A stretch of 64,000 bases of DNA from Pseudomonas tohonis. GTDB taxonomy: Bacteria; Pseudomonadota; Gammaproteobacteria; Pseudomonadales; Pseudomonadaceae. The position numbers and the translations under genes were made by a program. The notes under the pieces were generated by a model. That model ran no database searches, was not told the DNA's origin, and saw only the letters and a list, made by a program, of their open reading frames with translations. Positions 22,744-32,450 of the stretch are shown in pieces. The stretch's first letter is position 1. The number at the start of each line of letters is the position of its first letter. Location of the stretch: contig NZ_AP023189.1 in NCBI RefSeq assembly GCF_012767755.2, positions 4,714,001 through 4,778,000 of the forward strand. Direction: 5' to 3'.

Positions 22744-23535
22744 ATGAAAACCACGCAATACGTGGCCCGCGAGCCGGACGAAAACGACTTCATCCACTAC
22801 CCGGACAGCGAGCACCAGGTGTGGAACACCCTGATCACCCGCCAGCTCAAGGTGATCGAAGGGCGCGCCTGCCAGGAGTACCTGGACGGCATCGAGCGCC
22901 TCGCCCTCCCCCACGACCGCATCCCCCAGCTGGGCGAGATCAACCGGGTGCTGCAGGCCGCCACCGGCTGGCGCGTCGCCCGTGTCCCGGCACTGATCCC
23001 CTTCCAGACCTTCTTCGAGCTGCTGGCCAGCCAGCAATTCCCGGTGGCCACCTTCATCCGCACGCCGGAAGAGCTGGACTACCTGCAGGAGCCGGACATC
23101 TTCCACGAGATCTTCGGCCACTGCCCGCTGCTGACCAACCCCTGGTTCGCCGAATTCACCCACACCTACGGCAAGCTCGGCCTCAAGGCCACCAAGGAGG
23201 AGCGCGTCTATCTCGCCCGCCTCTACTGGATGACCATCGAGTTCGGCCTGGTGGAAACCGCACAGGGCCGGCGCATCTACGGCGGCGGCATCCTCTCCTC
23301 GCCGAAGGAGACCGTCTACAGTCTTTCCGGCGAGCCCGAGCACCAGGCCTTCGACCCGCTGGAATGCATGCGCACCCCGTATCGCATCGATATCCTGCAG
23401 CCGCTCTACTTCGTGCTGCCGGAGCTCAAGCGCCTGTTCGAGCTGGCCCACGAGGACATCATGGCGCTGGTGCACCAGGCCATGGCCCTCGGCCTGCACG
23501 CGCCGAAGTTCCCGCCCAAGCCCAAGGCGGCCTGA
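22744..23535 (+). CDS. phhA: Phenylalanine 4-monooxygenase
   Basis: Pterin- and iron-dependent hydroxylase that makes tyrosine from phenylalanine. The 263-residue bacterial form lacks the regulatory domain of the animal enzymes. Iron ligands are His121 and His126 in DIFHEIFGHCPLL and Glu166 in MTIEFGLV. GGAGG precedes the ATG. First gene of the phhABC operon. Confidence 0.97.
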   Translation: MKTTQYVAREPDENDFIHYPDSEHQVWNTLITRQLKVIEGRACQEYLDGIERLALPHDRIPQLGEINRVLQAATGWRVARVPALIPFQTFFELLASQQFPVATFIRTPEELDYLQEPDIFHEIFGHCPLLTNPWFAEFTHTYGKLGLKATKEERVYLARLYWMTIEFGLVETAQGRRIYGGGILSSPKETVYSLSGEPEHQAFDPLECMRTPYRIDILQPLYFVLPELKRLFELAHEDIMALVHQAMALGLHAPKFPPKPKAA

Positions 23536-23601
23536 ACCCCTTTCCCGCCGGCTGGCGCCACGAGCCGCGCCAACCGGCCAGCCCTCTACCTGGAGAACCC
23601 C

Positions 23602-23958
23602 ATGACCGCACTGTCCCAAGCCCATTGCGAAGCCTGCCGCGCCGACGCGCCCAAGGTCTCCGAGGCCGAACTGGCCGAACTGCTCAAGCAGATCCCCGAC
23701 TGGAACATCGAAGTCCGCGACGGAATCATGCAGCTGGAGAAGGTCTACCGCTTCAAGAACTTCCGCTACGCCCTGGCCTTCACCAACGCGGTGGGCGCCA
23801 TCGCCGAGGAAGAAGGCCACCACCCGGGCCTGCTCACCGAATGGAGCAAGGTCACCGTCACCTGGTGGAGCCACGAGGCCAAGGGCCTACACCGTAACGA
23901 CTTCATCATGTCCGCCCGCACCGACGAGGTGGCCGAACGCGCCGAGGGCCGCAAATGA
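23602..23958 (+). CDS. phhB: Pterin-4a-carbinolamine dehydratase
   Basis: Regenerates the tetrahydropterin cofactor used by PhhA and is reported to affect PhhA levels in Pseudomonas. The 118-residue protein has the family signature EEEGHHPGL and the paired [13 protein letters not shown] block. GGAG precedes the ATG at good distance. It overlaps phhC by 4 bp. Confidence 0.96.
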   Translation: MTALSQAHCEACRADAPKVSEAELAELLKQIPDWNIEVRDGIMQLEKVYRFKNFRYALAFTNAVGAIAEEEGHHPGLLTEWSKVTVTWWSHEAKGLHRNDFIMSARTDEVAERAEGRK

Positions 23959-25148
23959 GCCATTTCGCCCCGGTCGGGCGCGTGCCCGGCGACCCCATTC
24001 TCGGCCTGATCGAGGCCCATCGCGCAGACCCGAATCCGGCCAAGATCGACCTCGGCGTGGGCGTCTACAAGGACAGCCAGGGCCTGACCCCCATCCCCCG
24101 TGCGGTGAAGCTCGCCGAGCAGCGCCTGGTGGACGTGCAGCGCACCAAGACCTACATCGGCGGCCACGGTGACGCCGCCTTCGGCCGCCTGCTGGCGGAG
24201 CTGGTGCTGGGCGCGGGCTCGCCGCTGCTGACCGGCCAGCGTGCCGGCGTGACCCAGACTCCGGGCGGCACCGGTGCCCTGCGCCTGGCGGCCGAGTTCA
24301 TCGCCCGCTGCCTGCCGGGCCGGGGCGTCTGGGTCAGCGACCCGACCTGGCCGATCCACGAGACCCTGTTCGCCGCCAGCGGCCTGGCCGTCCACCACTA
24401 TCCCTACGTCGGCGCCGACAACCGCCTCGACCTCGACGGCATGCTCGCCGCCCTGGAACAGGTGCCGGAAGGTGACGTGGTGCTGCTGCACGCCTGCTGC
24501 CACAACCCCACCGGTTTCGACCTGGGCCACCACGACTGGCAGCGGGTGCTGGAGATCGTCCGCGCGCGCCGCCTGCTGCCACTGCTGGACTTCGCCTACC
24601 AGGGCTTCGGCGACGGCCTGGAACAGGACGCCTGGGCCGTGCGCCTGTTCGCCGAATCGCTGCCGGAAGTGCTGATCACCAGTTCCTGCTCGAAGAACTT
24701 CGGCCTCTACTGCGAGCGCACCGGCGCCCTGGTCGTCTGCGCCGCCGGAGCCGACCAGCTCGTCGACGTGCGCAGCCAACTGGCCTTCATCGCCCGCAAC
24801 CTCTGGTCCACCCCGCCGGACCATGGCGCGGCGGTGGTCGCCACCATCCTCGGCGATGCCGAACTGAAGGCCGTGTGGCTGGAAGAACTGGACGCCATGC
24901 GCCGCCGCGTCGCCGAACTGCGCGCCGGCCTGGTGGAGGCCCTCGCGCCCCACGGCCTGGCCGAGCGCTTCGCCCACATCGCCCGCCAGCGCGGCATGTT
25001 CTCCTACACCGGCCTCAGCAGCGATCAGGTGGCCCGGCTGCGCAGCGAGTCCAGCGTGTACATGGTCAGCAGCGGCCGCGCCAACATTGCCGGCCTCGAC
25101 GCCTCGCGCCTGGGCGACCTGGCCCAGGCGATCGCACGGGTGTGCTGA
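23955..25148 (+). CDS. phhC: Aromatic amino acid aminotransferase
   Basis: Class I PLP aminotransferase, 397 residues, that removes the amino group of tyrosine/phenylalanine to give the 4-hydroxyphenyl- or phenylpyruvate. Motifs: [23 protein letters not shown], and the PLP lysine Lys247 in [15 protein letters not shown]. The ATG overlaps the phhB stop (ATGA), so PhhB and PhhC are translationally coupled. Confidence 0.95.
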   Translation: MSHFAPVGRVPGDPILGLIEAHRADPNPAKIDLGVGVYKDSQGLTPIPRAVKLAEQRLVDVQRTKTYIGGHGDAAFGRLLAELVLGAGSPLLTGQRAGVTQTPGGTGALRLAAEFIARCLPGRGVWVSDPTWPIHETLFAASGLAVHHYPYVGADNRLDLDGMLAALEQVPEGDVVLLHACCHNPTGFDLGHHDWQRVLEIVRARRLLPLLDFAYQGFGDGLEQDAWAVRLFAESLPEVLITSSCSKNFGLYCERTGALVVCAAGADQLVDVRSQLAFIARNLWSTPPDHGAAVVATILGDAELKAVWLEELDAMRRRVAELRAGLVEALAPHGLAERFAHIARQRGMFSYTGLSSDQVARLRSESSVYMVSSGRANIAGLDASRLGDLAQAIARVC

Positions 25149-25212
25149 AAGGCCCTTCCCTCCCCGCCCCTCGTCCCTGACGGCGGCGGCGGAGTGGCCT
25201 GGCGTCGGTCGC

Positions 25213-26145
25213 TCAACGCTGCAACAGCGCGATGGCCAGGCTGAGCCCGAAGAACGACAGCACGGTGGCCATCACCAGGGTCGCCGCACAGCGCGCCTCC
25301 AGGCCGAAGCGCATGCCCACCAGCGGGTAGATGCTCATCATCGGTGCGCAGGCGAAGAGAATGCCCGTCACCCTCAGCAGCGGATCCACCGGCGGCAGCA
25401 GCCAGAACAACGCCGCCACCGCCAGCGGGTGCAGGGCCAGCTTGCCCAGGCTGATGGCCACCATGTCCGGCAGCAGGCCGCCCAGGCGCACGCCATGCAG
25501 GGTGCCGCCGATGACGAAGAGCGCGGCCGGCGCCGAGGCCATCGCCAGCATGTCCACCACCTTCGCCGGCACGGCTGGCAGGCGCAGCCCCAGCAGCGAC
25601 AGGCCGACACCCACCAGCATCGCCAGGATCAGCGGGTTGCGCGCCAGGCGCCCGAGGGTGCCGCGCAAGGTGTTCCACAGCCCGCCCCCGCGCTGCTGCG
25701 CCGACTCGGCCAGGGCCAGCGCCAGGGGGATCATCAGCAGGTTCTCCACCACCATGTTCAGGGCCAGGCCGAGCACCGCCGTGGGCCCCGCCACCATCAC
25801 CACCACCGGGTAGCCGACGAAGCCGCTGTTGGAGGCCGACATGCCCAGCCCGGCGATGGCGGCATCCGCCAGGCCGCGCCCGCGCACGAAACGGAAATAC
25901 GCCAGCCCCAGGCCGAACACACCCAGCGAGCCCAGGCCATAGGCCAGCAGGTACCAGGGGTTGAACACCTCGCCGATGGGCCGCTCGGCCAGCGCCTTGA
26001 TCACCAGCGCCGGCAGCGCGAAGTTGAGCACGAAGACACCGATGCCGCGCACCTGCTCGCGGCTGACCAGCCCGCCCCGCGAGGCGATGTAGCCCAGGCC
26101 GATGATCAGGAACACGGGCGCGGTGAGGGTGATGACGTCGAGCAA
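25213..26145 (-). CDS. AEC family transporter (auxin efflux carrier type)
   Basis: Inner-membrane protein of 310 residues with about ten helices; NPLILAMLVGVGLSLLGLRL and GGTLHGVRL are typical AEC (malonate/auxin efflux carrier) segments. There is no ATG at the expected place. A TTG at 26145 gives the usual N-terminus LDVITLTAPVFLIIGLGYIA and has GAGG 6 bp before it, so a TTG start is assigned. The substrate is unknown. It is convergent with phhC across 64 bp. Confidence 0.82.
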   Translation of the reverse strand: MLDVITLTAPVFLIIGLGYIASRGGLVSREQVRGIGVFVLNFALPALVIKALAERPIGEVFNPWYLLAYGLGSLGVFGLGLAYFRFVRGRGLADAAIAGLGMSASNSGFVGYPVVVMVAGPTAVLGLALNMVVENLLMIPLALALAESAQQRGGGLWNTLRGTLGRLARNPLILAMLVGVGLSLLGLRLPAVPAKVVDMLAMASAPAALFVIGGTLHGVRLGGLLPDMVAISLGKLALHPLAVAALFWLLPPVDPLLRVTGILFACAPMMSIYPLVGMRFGLEARCAATLVMATVLSFFGLSLAIALLQR

Positions 26146-26300
26146 CGGGGGCCTCGCGGGATGGCATTGATGTGGGCGCCAGTATCCGCCAGCGGGCCTC
26201 GGCAAGGCGCGGGGCGAACGGCGGCTGGAACGCGAAATCCGCCGATAATCGCCCGGCTTCGACATCGGCGGCCGGCAGGCCGCGGCGGCAGCGCAGCCGG

Positions 26301-26714
26301 CTAGTAGTCGACCTTGCCGCGACCGGCCTTGATCGCCCCGCGCTTGGACTTGCCATCCAGGCGCCGGGTCTTCGAGCCCAGGGTCGGCCGCGTCGGGCGG
26401 CGCTTCTTCTCCACCTTGCCGGCGCTGCGGATCAGCTCCGCCAGGCGCTCCAGGGCATCGGCTCGGTTCTGCTCCTGGGTCCGGTACTGCTGGGCCTTGA
26501 TGATGATCACGCCCTCGCCGGTGATGCGGCTGTCGCGCAGCGCCAGCAGGCGCTCCTTGTAGAACGGCGGCAGCGACGAGGCATGGATGTCGAAGCGCAG
26601 GTGCATCGCGCTGGACACCTTGTTGACGTTCTGCCCGCCGGCGCCCTGGGCGCGGATGGCGGTCAGCTCGATTTCATCGTCGGGCAGATGGACGCTGTTG
26701 GAGATCAGCAACAT
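26301..26714 (-). CDS. arfB: Ribosome-rescue peptidyl-tRNA hydrolase ArfB
   Basis: Codon-independent release factor of 137 residues that frees stalled ribosomes. The catalytic GGQ is in [18 protein letters not shown] near residues 24-41, and the C-terminal basic tail ([21 protein letters not shown]...) is the part that enters the empty mRNA channel. The ATG giving [17 protein letters not shown] is used; the 28-residue upstream extension is not family-like. Confidence 0.92.
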   Translation of the reverse strand: MLLISNSVHLPDDEIELTAIRAQGAGGQNVNKVSSAMHLRFDIHASSLPPFYKERLLALRDSRITGEGVIIIKAQQYRTQEQNRADALERLAELIRSAGKVEKKRRPTRPTLGSKTRRLDGKSKRGAIKAGRGKVDY

Positions 26715-26885
26715 GGCACGGGCCGGATAGCGGAAAGAGCGACAGGATAGCGCCGCAGGCCACTTAAATCTCGCAGCCTGCACCCTCGCCTCGCTCATAC
26801 AAACTTACCAATCGCCCTCCCCCGCCACTTCCCGCGCTCCCGCCGAGCCCCTAATTTAGGCGCCTTGTCTCCAGGGGGCGCAGCA

Positions 26886-27929
26886 ATGGATTCGATCACC
26901 CAGGCGGTATTGGGCGCGACGGTGCAAACGGCGGTGCTGGGCCGCTGGCAGGGGCGCAAGGCGTTGCTCTATGGCGCGGCGCTGGCGACCTTGCCGGACC
27001 TCGACGTGCTGATCCGCTACCAGGATGCGGTGGACGTGATGACCCGCCATCGCGGCTTCAGCCATTCGCTGCCGGTGCTCACCCTGCTGGCGCTGGTGCT
27101 GACCCTGCTCCTGCGGCGCTGGCGACCCAACCCCGGCTATTCGGGGCGACGGCTGTTCCTCGCCCTCTGGCTGGTGCTGATCACCCACCCGCTGCTCGAC
27201 GCCTTCACCAGCTACGGCACGCAGCTGCTCTGGCCCTTCACCCCGCCGCCGACGGCCTGGTCCAGCATCTTCATCATCGACCCGCTCTACACCTTGCCAC
27301 TGCTGCTGGCCGTGCTCGCCGGGCTGGCTGGGAGCCCACGGGGCAAGGCACCGCGCGGTCCCTTGCTGGCGCTGGCCCTGTCCAGTCTCTACCTGGCCTT
27401 CACGGTCGCCGGCAAGTGGATGGCCGAGCAGCGGGTCGAGGCCGAGCTCGCCCGCCAGGGCGTCCGGGCGGAGGCGCTGTTCGCCTCGCCCGCGCCCTTC
27501 AACAGCCTGCTGTGGCGGGTCACGGTGGTGGACGGCGAGCGCTACCACGAGGCCCTGGTGAGCTGGTTCGACACGGCACCGCCCGCCCTGGTGACCCTGC
27601 CACGTGGCACCGCCCTCGCCGAACACCTCAAGGCATCGCCGCAATACGCACGGCTGGCGTGGTTCACCGATGGCGTACTGCGCTTCGACCAACTGGGCGA
27701 CGCCCTGGTGGTGACCGACCTGCGCCTGGGCTTCACCGGCTACCACCCGTTCCGCTTCATCCTCGCCACGCACAGGGGCGACACCTGGGTGCTGCCGGCC
27801 GTGACCGAGCGCCTGCCCGCCGGGCGAGGCGACCTGCAGCAGTTGGGGCTGATCTGGCGACGCATCTGGAACCAGTCCGCCAGCGTGCCGCTGGCGGACT
27901 GGGGCGCCGGGCTGCAACGCGTGCCCTGA
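26886..27929 (+). CDS. Membrane-bound metal-dependent hydrolase (YdjM/DUF457 family)
   Basis: A 347-residue protein with four or five membrane helices in its first 180 residues. Conserved histidine/aspartate clusters are visible: LPDLDVLIRY, RHRGFSHSLPVL and ITHPLLDAFTSYGTQLLWPF, which define this family of presumed metal-dependent membrane hydrolases. Residues ~185-347 form a soluble part. The start MDSITQAVLG is used because GGGGGC lies just upstream and the family begins MDSxTQ. Physiological substrate unknown. Confidence 0.87.
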   Translation: MDSITQAVLGATVQTAVLGRWQGRKALLYGAALATLPDLDVLIRYQDAVDVMTRHRGFSHSLPVLTLLALVLTLLLRRWRPNPGYSGRRLFLALWLVLITHPLLDAFTSYGTQLLWPFTPPPTAWSSIFIIDPLYTLPLLLAVLAGLAGSPRGKAPRGPLLALALSSLYLAFTVAGKWMAEQRVEAELARQGVRAEALFASPAPFNSLLWRVTVVDGERYHEALVSWFDTAPPALVTLPRGTALAEHLKASPQYARLAWFTDGVLRFDQLGDALVVTDLRLGFTGYHPFRFILATHRGDTWVLPAVTERLPAGRGDLQQLGLIWRRIWNQSASVPLADWGAGLQRVP

Positions 27930-27989
27930 TGCCTTCTCGCGCCGCTGGGCTACGCTTTAGCAGCCAGTCTGCGCCTAGGGAGGAACGGC

Positions 27990-29597
27990 ATGAACATTCG
28001 CCAGAAAATGGTCGCTTCGGGGGCCATCAGCGTCATCGCCGCCGCCCTGCTCGGCGGCATCGGCTTCTGGGGCCAGACCCGCCTCGCCGACGCGCTGGCC
28101 GAGAACGAACTGAGCGTCAGCGCCCTGCGCAACCACCTGGAGGGCGACATGATGCACGACGCCCTGCGGGCCGACGTGCTGGCCGCCTTCGTCGCCGAAC
28201 CCGGTGACACGGCCGCCGCCAACCAGGTGCGCCAGGACCTCAAGGAGCACAGCGAGTGGTTCCGCAAGGCCATGAGCGAAAACGCCAGCCTGCCCCTGAG
28301 CGCCACCATCAAGCGCGCCATCGGCGAATCGCAGCCGGCCCTGGAGGCCTACATCACCGCGGCCGAGAAGATCATCGACCACGCGCTCCGCGACCCGGCC
28401 GCGGCGCGCGCCGAGCTGCCGGCCTTCAACGCCACCTTCGGCGAGCTGGAGGAGCGCAACGAAGCCCTCAGCAGCATGATCGAAGGGCACGCCGCAGAGG
28501 CGCGCAACGCCAGCGAGGCCGCCGTGAACCAGGCGGCCATGTGGCTGGTCGGCGGCATCCTCGTCGTCTGCCTGGCGCTGTGCCTGGCCACCGGCCAACT
28601 GATGCGCACCGTGCTGCGCCCGCTGGAGAAGACCGTCGCCGTCGCCCGCGCGATCGCCCAGGGTAACCTGCGCAACACCATCAGCGTCGACAGCAGCGAC
28701 GAGGCCGGCCAGTTGCAACAGGCGCTGGCGGACATGCAGAACAACCTGCGCCAGATGATCGCCGACATCCGCCAGGAGAGTGAGGAGCTGCGGGGCACCG
28801 CGCACACCCTCAGCGACACCTCGCGCGGCATCGTCGACGGTGCCAGCGAGCAGGCCGACAGCGCCACCAGCATGGCCGCGGCGATGGAGGAAATGATCGC
28901 CAACATCGCCGAGATCGCCGAGCACGCACGCAACGCCCAGGGCATCTCCGCGCACTCCGAAGGCCTGGCCAGCAACGGCGGGCAGGTGATCCTCGGCGTC
29001 GTCGACGGCATGAACCGCATCGCCGACGCGGTGAACAGCTCGTCCAACACCATCACCGCGCTGGGCCGCTCCTCGGAGGAGATCCACTCCATCATCCAGG
29101 TGATCAAGAGCATCGCCGAGCAGACCAACCTGCTGGCGCTCAACGCCGCCATCGAAGCCGCGCGGGCCGGCGAGGCGGGTCGCGGCTTCGCCGTGGTGGC
29201 CGACGAAGTGCGCAACCTCGCGGCACGCACGGCGCAGTCCACCCAGGAGATCACCGGCATGATCGAACGCATCCGCGAAAGCACCGAACAGGCGGTCAGC
29301 AGCATGCAGACCGGGGTGACGCGGGTGAACGACGGCGTCTCCCTGGCGACCCAGGCCGGCACCTCCATCAGCGAGATCCGCAACGGCGCCCACCGCGCCG
29401 CCGAGGTGGTCGAGGAGATTTCCCAGACCATCGACGAGCAATCCCGGGCCAGCAGCGAAGTGGCCCAGCGGGTGGAAACCATCGCCCGCATGTCGCGGCA
29501 GAACACCGAGGCGATGCACGAGTTGGCCGACGCCGCACAACGCCTCGACAACGTGGCCGAGGCGATGCAGTCCTCGGTGGCGCGCTTCCAGGTGTGA
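27990..29597 (+). CDS. Methyl-accepting chemotaxis protein
   Basis: Chemoreceptor of 535 residues. An N-terminal helix (~9-29) and a second at ~187-208 bracket a ~155-residue periplasmic ligand domain predicted to be all-alpha. A HAMP domain follows (~210-262, [19 protein letters not shown]), then the signalling coiled coil with the invariant tip [37 protein letters not shown] (quoted in part here as [20 protein letters not shown]). The C-terminus ends ARFQV, so there is no CheR/CheB-binding pentapeptide. The ligand is unknown. Confidence 0.94.
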   Translation: MNIRQKMVASGAISVIAAALLGGIGFWGQTRLADALAENELSVSALRNHLEGDMMHDALRADVLAAFVAEPGDTAAANQVRQDLKEHSEWFRKAMSENASLPLSATIKRAIGESQPALEAYITAAEKIIDHALRDPAAARAELPAFNATFGELEERNEALSSMIEGHAAEARNASEAAVNQAAMWLVGGILVVCLALCLATGQLMRTVLRPLEKTVAVARAIAQGNLRNTISVDSSDEAGQLQQALADMQNNLRQMIADIRQESEELRGTAHTLSDTSRGIVDGASEQADSATSMAAAMEEMIANIAEIAEHARNAQGISAHSEGLASNGGQVILGVVDGMNRIADAVNSSSNTITALGRSSEEIHSIIQVIKSIAEQTNLLALNAAIEAARAGEAGRGFAVVADEVRNLAARTAQSTQEITGMIERIRESTEQAVSSMQTGVTRVNDGVSLATQAGTSISEIRNGAHRAAEVVEEISQTIDEQSRASSEVAQRVETIARMSRQNTEAMHELADAAQRLDNVAEAMQSSVARFQV

Positions 29598-30002
29598 GCG
29601 CGCCTCCGTAGGAGCGAACTTACTGGCTCGGTCTGCGTTGCCAGGAGATTCCGAGGGCAGCTGATTGCCGAGCTCTACTGATACCGAAGGGGCATTTGGC
29701 CGCTGCTCCAAGCTCCCCGCCAGCATCTTCATCGATGTGCGCATCACGCTCGGGGCGCAGCGGCATCCGTAGGGTGCCGTGGAGCGAAGCCAAACCCACG
29801 CGGTGGAAGTGCCAGGGAGCCGTGAATACCCGGAAAGCACCGCGTTTGAGGCTCCGCATCACGCTCACAACAGCAAATGCAGACAGAGCCAATCCATTCG
29901 CCCCCTCCCCCGATCGCGCGCCCGCAGGGTGGGTGAAACCCGCGATCCCCGATGCCACCTGCCCTCGGGTTGCACACGACCTGCGACGCATGCCCCAAAC
30001 GG
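29598..30002. other. Intergenic stretch without a recognisable gene
   Basis: About 400 bp between the chemoreceptor and the terminator of the repeat protein. It starts with CGTAGGAGCGAA, a fragment of a dispersed Pseudomonas repeat, and has a CGTAGGGTGCCGTGGAGCG-type repeat near 29768. GC content is locally lower (29640-29720 and 29850-29900). Frames that stay open here do not look like proteins. It may hold decayed repeats. Confidence 0.4.
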
Positions 30003-30039
30003 AAAACGACCAGGCCGCCCGGAGGCGGCCTGGTCGTTT
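30003..30039 (-). terminator. Strong intrinsic terminator of the repeat-protein gene
   Basis: A perfect 16-bp stem (arms AAACGACCAGGCCGCC and its complement) with a 4-base loop, followed on the minus strand by TTTTCC and on the plus strand by TTTC. It probably ends the minus-strand gene at 30064 and may also stop read-through from the chemoreceptor side. Confidence 0.8.
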
Positions 30040-30063
30040 CATGGTGCGGCGCAGCGCCGGGGC

Positions 30064-31170
30064 TCAACCGGCGGCCTGCACCGCCTCCAGCAGCGTCGGC
30101 AGCGGCAGCGCCTGGGCGGCCGCGACGGTCAGGGCCACGCGACTGCCGGCGGCGGCGACCCACTGGCCGAGGCTTTCATCGGGCATCTGCAGGGCGTTGA
30201 ACTGGGCGTCCAGCCGCTTCAGGTCACCCGCCGCCTCGATGGCCGCGTGCAGCGCCTGCGGGTCCATGGCCTGGGCGGTGTTGACGCTGACGGCAGTGTT
30301 GATCCCGGCCGCCTCCACCGCCTGCTGCAGGTTGCCGAACGGCAGTTCGGCGCCGTTGAACTCGACGCTGAAGCGCTTGGTGTTGGCGGTCGCGTTGATG
30401 CTCAGCAGCAACGCACCCGCGCCCATCGCCTGGGCGGTGTTGACCTTGATGTGGGTATTCGTGCCGGCGGCCTCGATGGCGGCGAGCAGGCCCTTGTCGT
30501 CGAGCTGGCCGCCGTGGAACGACAGCCCGAGGTGGGTGCCATCGCCTGCGGCCTGCATGACCGCCTGCAGGGTTTGTTCCTTGACGGCGTGGGCGGAGTT
30601 GATGCCGATGGCGGTGCTGCCGGCGGCCCGCTCCACGGCCTGGAGGATGTTCGCCTCCAGCAGTTGCGCGCCGTTGAATTCCAGGCCCAGCCCACCCTCC
30701 CTGGAGGCGGCATCGATGATGCCGAGCAGGCGTTCAATGGGCACCGCGTGGCCCGCGTTGATGTCGATGCCGACCTGGCGCCCGGCGGCGTCGACCAGTT
30801 GGCGCAACGCCTCGTCGTCGGCCTGCGCGCCGTTGAAGCTGACCTTCACCTGCTTGCCGTGGCCGGCGGCGTTGATGACCGCGAGCAGGGCGTTGGTGTT
30901 GACGTTCTGGGCCTTGCCGATCTCGATGGCGGTGCGCTCGCCAGCGAAGCTGGTGGCCTGTTGCAGGTTGCGCGGGGTCAGCCGGGCGCCATCGAAGCCC
31001 AGCACCAGCTGCTTGTCGCTGCCGGCGGCACTGACCACCGAGAGCAGGTCACCGATGTCCAGGCCGTGGGCGGCGTTGAAGGCGATGGTGGTGTTGTCGC
31101 CCGCTGCCTGGATGACCTGGCGCAGGACGTTGATACCGACGGATGCGTCGAATTGCAGAGCAAGCTTCAT
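30064..31170 (-). CDS. Repeat protein made of 14 tandem 26/27-residue units
   Basis: A 368-residue protein without signal peptide or membrane segment, built from end to end of 14 units that alternate strictly 26 and 27 residues (the last has 24), i.e. seven 53-residue pairs. The 26-residue type reads roughly xhxhxFNGAQhxxxxLxxhh then xAAG; the 27-residue type TxIxINxAHAhxxxxLxxhI then xAAGxxK. Each unit predicts one strand and one helix, so an alpha/beta solenoid like a leucine-rich repeat protein is expected, but the consensus is not a standard LRR. AAGGAG sits 8 bp before the ATG; a longer open frame adds 43 residues that do not fit the repeat. I do not recognise the family. A binding scaffold is the natural guess, unproven. 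Confidence 0.85.
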   Translation of the reverse strand: MKLALQFDASVGINVLRQVIQAAGDNTTIAFNAAHGLDIGDLLSVVSAAGSDKQLVLGFDGARLTPRNLQQATSFAGERTAIEIGKAQNVNTNALLAVINAAGHGKQVKVSFNGAQADDEALRQLVDAAGRQVGIDINAGHAVPIERLLGIIDAASREGGLGLEFNGAQLLEANILQAVERAAGSTAIGINSAHAVKEQTLQAVMQAAGDGTHLGLSFHGGQLDDKGLLAAIEAAGTNTHIKVNTAQAMGAGALLLSINATANTKRFSVEFNGAELPFGNLQQAVEAAGINTAVSVNTAQAMDPQALHAAIEAAGDLKRLDAQFNALQMPDESLGQWVAAAGSRVALTVAAAQALPLPTLLEAVQAAG

Positions 31171-31312
31171 CTGGGGACTCCTTCTGGCTTCCTCCTCGGG
31201 GCGACGGACCACCATAACGCCCGTCCCCGACGGGGCAAGGCCAGGGGATGCCCAGGATGCGAGGGGGGATTCGGAGATCGCCGACATCCGCGGGGGCAAT
31301 CGCCGTAGGCCG

Positions 31313-32320
31313 TCACTCCCAGACGTCGTTCACCCCCATCCGCTCGTTGCTTTCACGCCCCAGTTCACGCCCATCGCGTGCCTGCACCAGCGACTGCCCG
31401 AAGGTCACCTGTTCGCCATTCACGCGGTTGTGGGCCGGGGCGTCGCGGGTCGGGCTGAGCAACAGGCGCTGCTCGTCGAGGTGACGCACGCGGGTGCCGG
31501 CGGGGTAGTCCCAGTCGCCCAGCGCGTACGGCGCGGCCAATCGCCCGTCCCAGCGCAGCAGGTGGCGGTCGCCATCGAGCATCAGGTTCAGCTCCAGCAG
31601 GCTCATGCCCTCCAGCGACAGCGGCCCGGCGCTGTCGGAAACCCGCAGGGTCCAGCCGTAGCCGTTGCCGTAGACCAGGCTGCCCAGCGGCCACTCCAGC
31701 CCGAACAGCCGGCTGCCGGGCACCAGCGGGCAACGGTCGAAGCGCCAGCGCGACGGCTGCAAACGCTCCTCGATCTCGCGGCGGTACTCCACCCAGTCGT
31801 TGCCCGCGCAGGGCCAGCCCTCGACGACGCTGTCCTGCACCAGGCGCATGCGCGAGAACGAGTGGTGCAGCGGCAGCTCCATGGCGTCCACCTCCAGGCC
31901 CAGCACGCGCTGCGGCCTGGGCAGCCAGGCCTCGATCAGGCTGTCCAGCCCGTGGGGCTGCGGCTGGTCCTGCCAGTCCAGGGGCTCGAAGGTATCCAGG
32001 CGCACCTGGCTGCCGGCGGGGAACAGCAGCTCGCCCAGTTGCAGGTCCTGCACGAGGCGCGGGTTGAGGGCGTCGTGCCTGGCCTGCATCTCGGCTTCCA
32101 TCTGCCGCTCCTGCCAGAGAATCAGCACGCCCAGCGCGGCGAAACACAGCAGCAGCACGCCCAGCACGCCATAGCGCCAGGGCCGTGCCAGGACGTGACC
32201 ACGCGAGCGCGGCAACGCCAGCGCCAGCGACAGGCCCAGCAGGCCGGGCACGGACAGCACGGCCAGCAGCACGGCGATGCCGAAGATAAGGATGAACGTG
32301 GGATCGGGGCCGAAGATCAT
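31313..32320 (-). CDS. Unknown two-helix membrane protein
   Basis: A 335-residue protein with two N-terminal membrane helices (~8-34, FILIFGIAVLLAVLSVPGLLGL; and ~50-68, YGVLGVLLLCFAALGVLIL), then a short coiled segment (WQERQMEAEMQARHDAL) and a ~240-residue soluble region with many aromatic residues, likely periplasmic and beta-rich. No catalytic motif is evident and I do not recognise it. GGAGG lies 11 bp before the chosen ATG; starts 6 or 12 residues further upstream are possible. It is followed 142 bp later by the repeat-protein gene on the same strand; co-transcription is possible but not shown. Confidence 0.7.
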   Translation of the reverse strand: MIFGPDPTFILIFGIAVLLAVLSVPGLLGLSLALALPRSRGHVLARPWRYGVLGVLLLCFAALGVLILWQERQMEAEMQARHDALNPRLVQDLQLGELLFPAGSQVRLDTFEPLDWQDQPQPHGLDSLIEAWLPRPQRVLGLEVDAMELPLHHSFSRMRLVQDSVVEGWPCAGNDWVEYRREIEERLQPSRWRFDRCPLVPGSRLFGLEWPLGSLVYGNGYGWTLRVSDSAGPLSLEGMSLLELNLMLDGDRHLLRWDGRLAAPYALGDWDYPAGTRVRHLDEQRLLLSPTRDAPAHNRVNGEQVTFGQSLVQARDGRELGRESNERMGVNDVWE

Positions 32321-32405
32321 TGCGGATGCACCCTCCATGGACAGGCGGCGCGACATGCTCGCAGATCGCCCGGCAGCGCGCCACGCCCGGTGCGCGCCGC
32401 CCATG

Positions 32406-32430
32406 AAAAGGCCCGGCGCGAAGGCCGGGC
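32406..32430 (-). terminator. Intrinsic terminator of the permease gene
   Basis: Stem GCCCGGC / GCCGGGC with a 6-base loop, 21 bp after the permease stop codon, followed by CTTTT on the minus strand. Confidence 0.65.
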
Positions 32431-32450
32431 CCGGGTGAGGCGTGGAAAGG

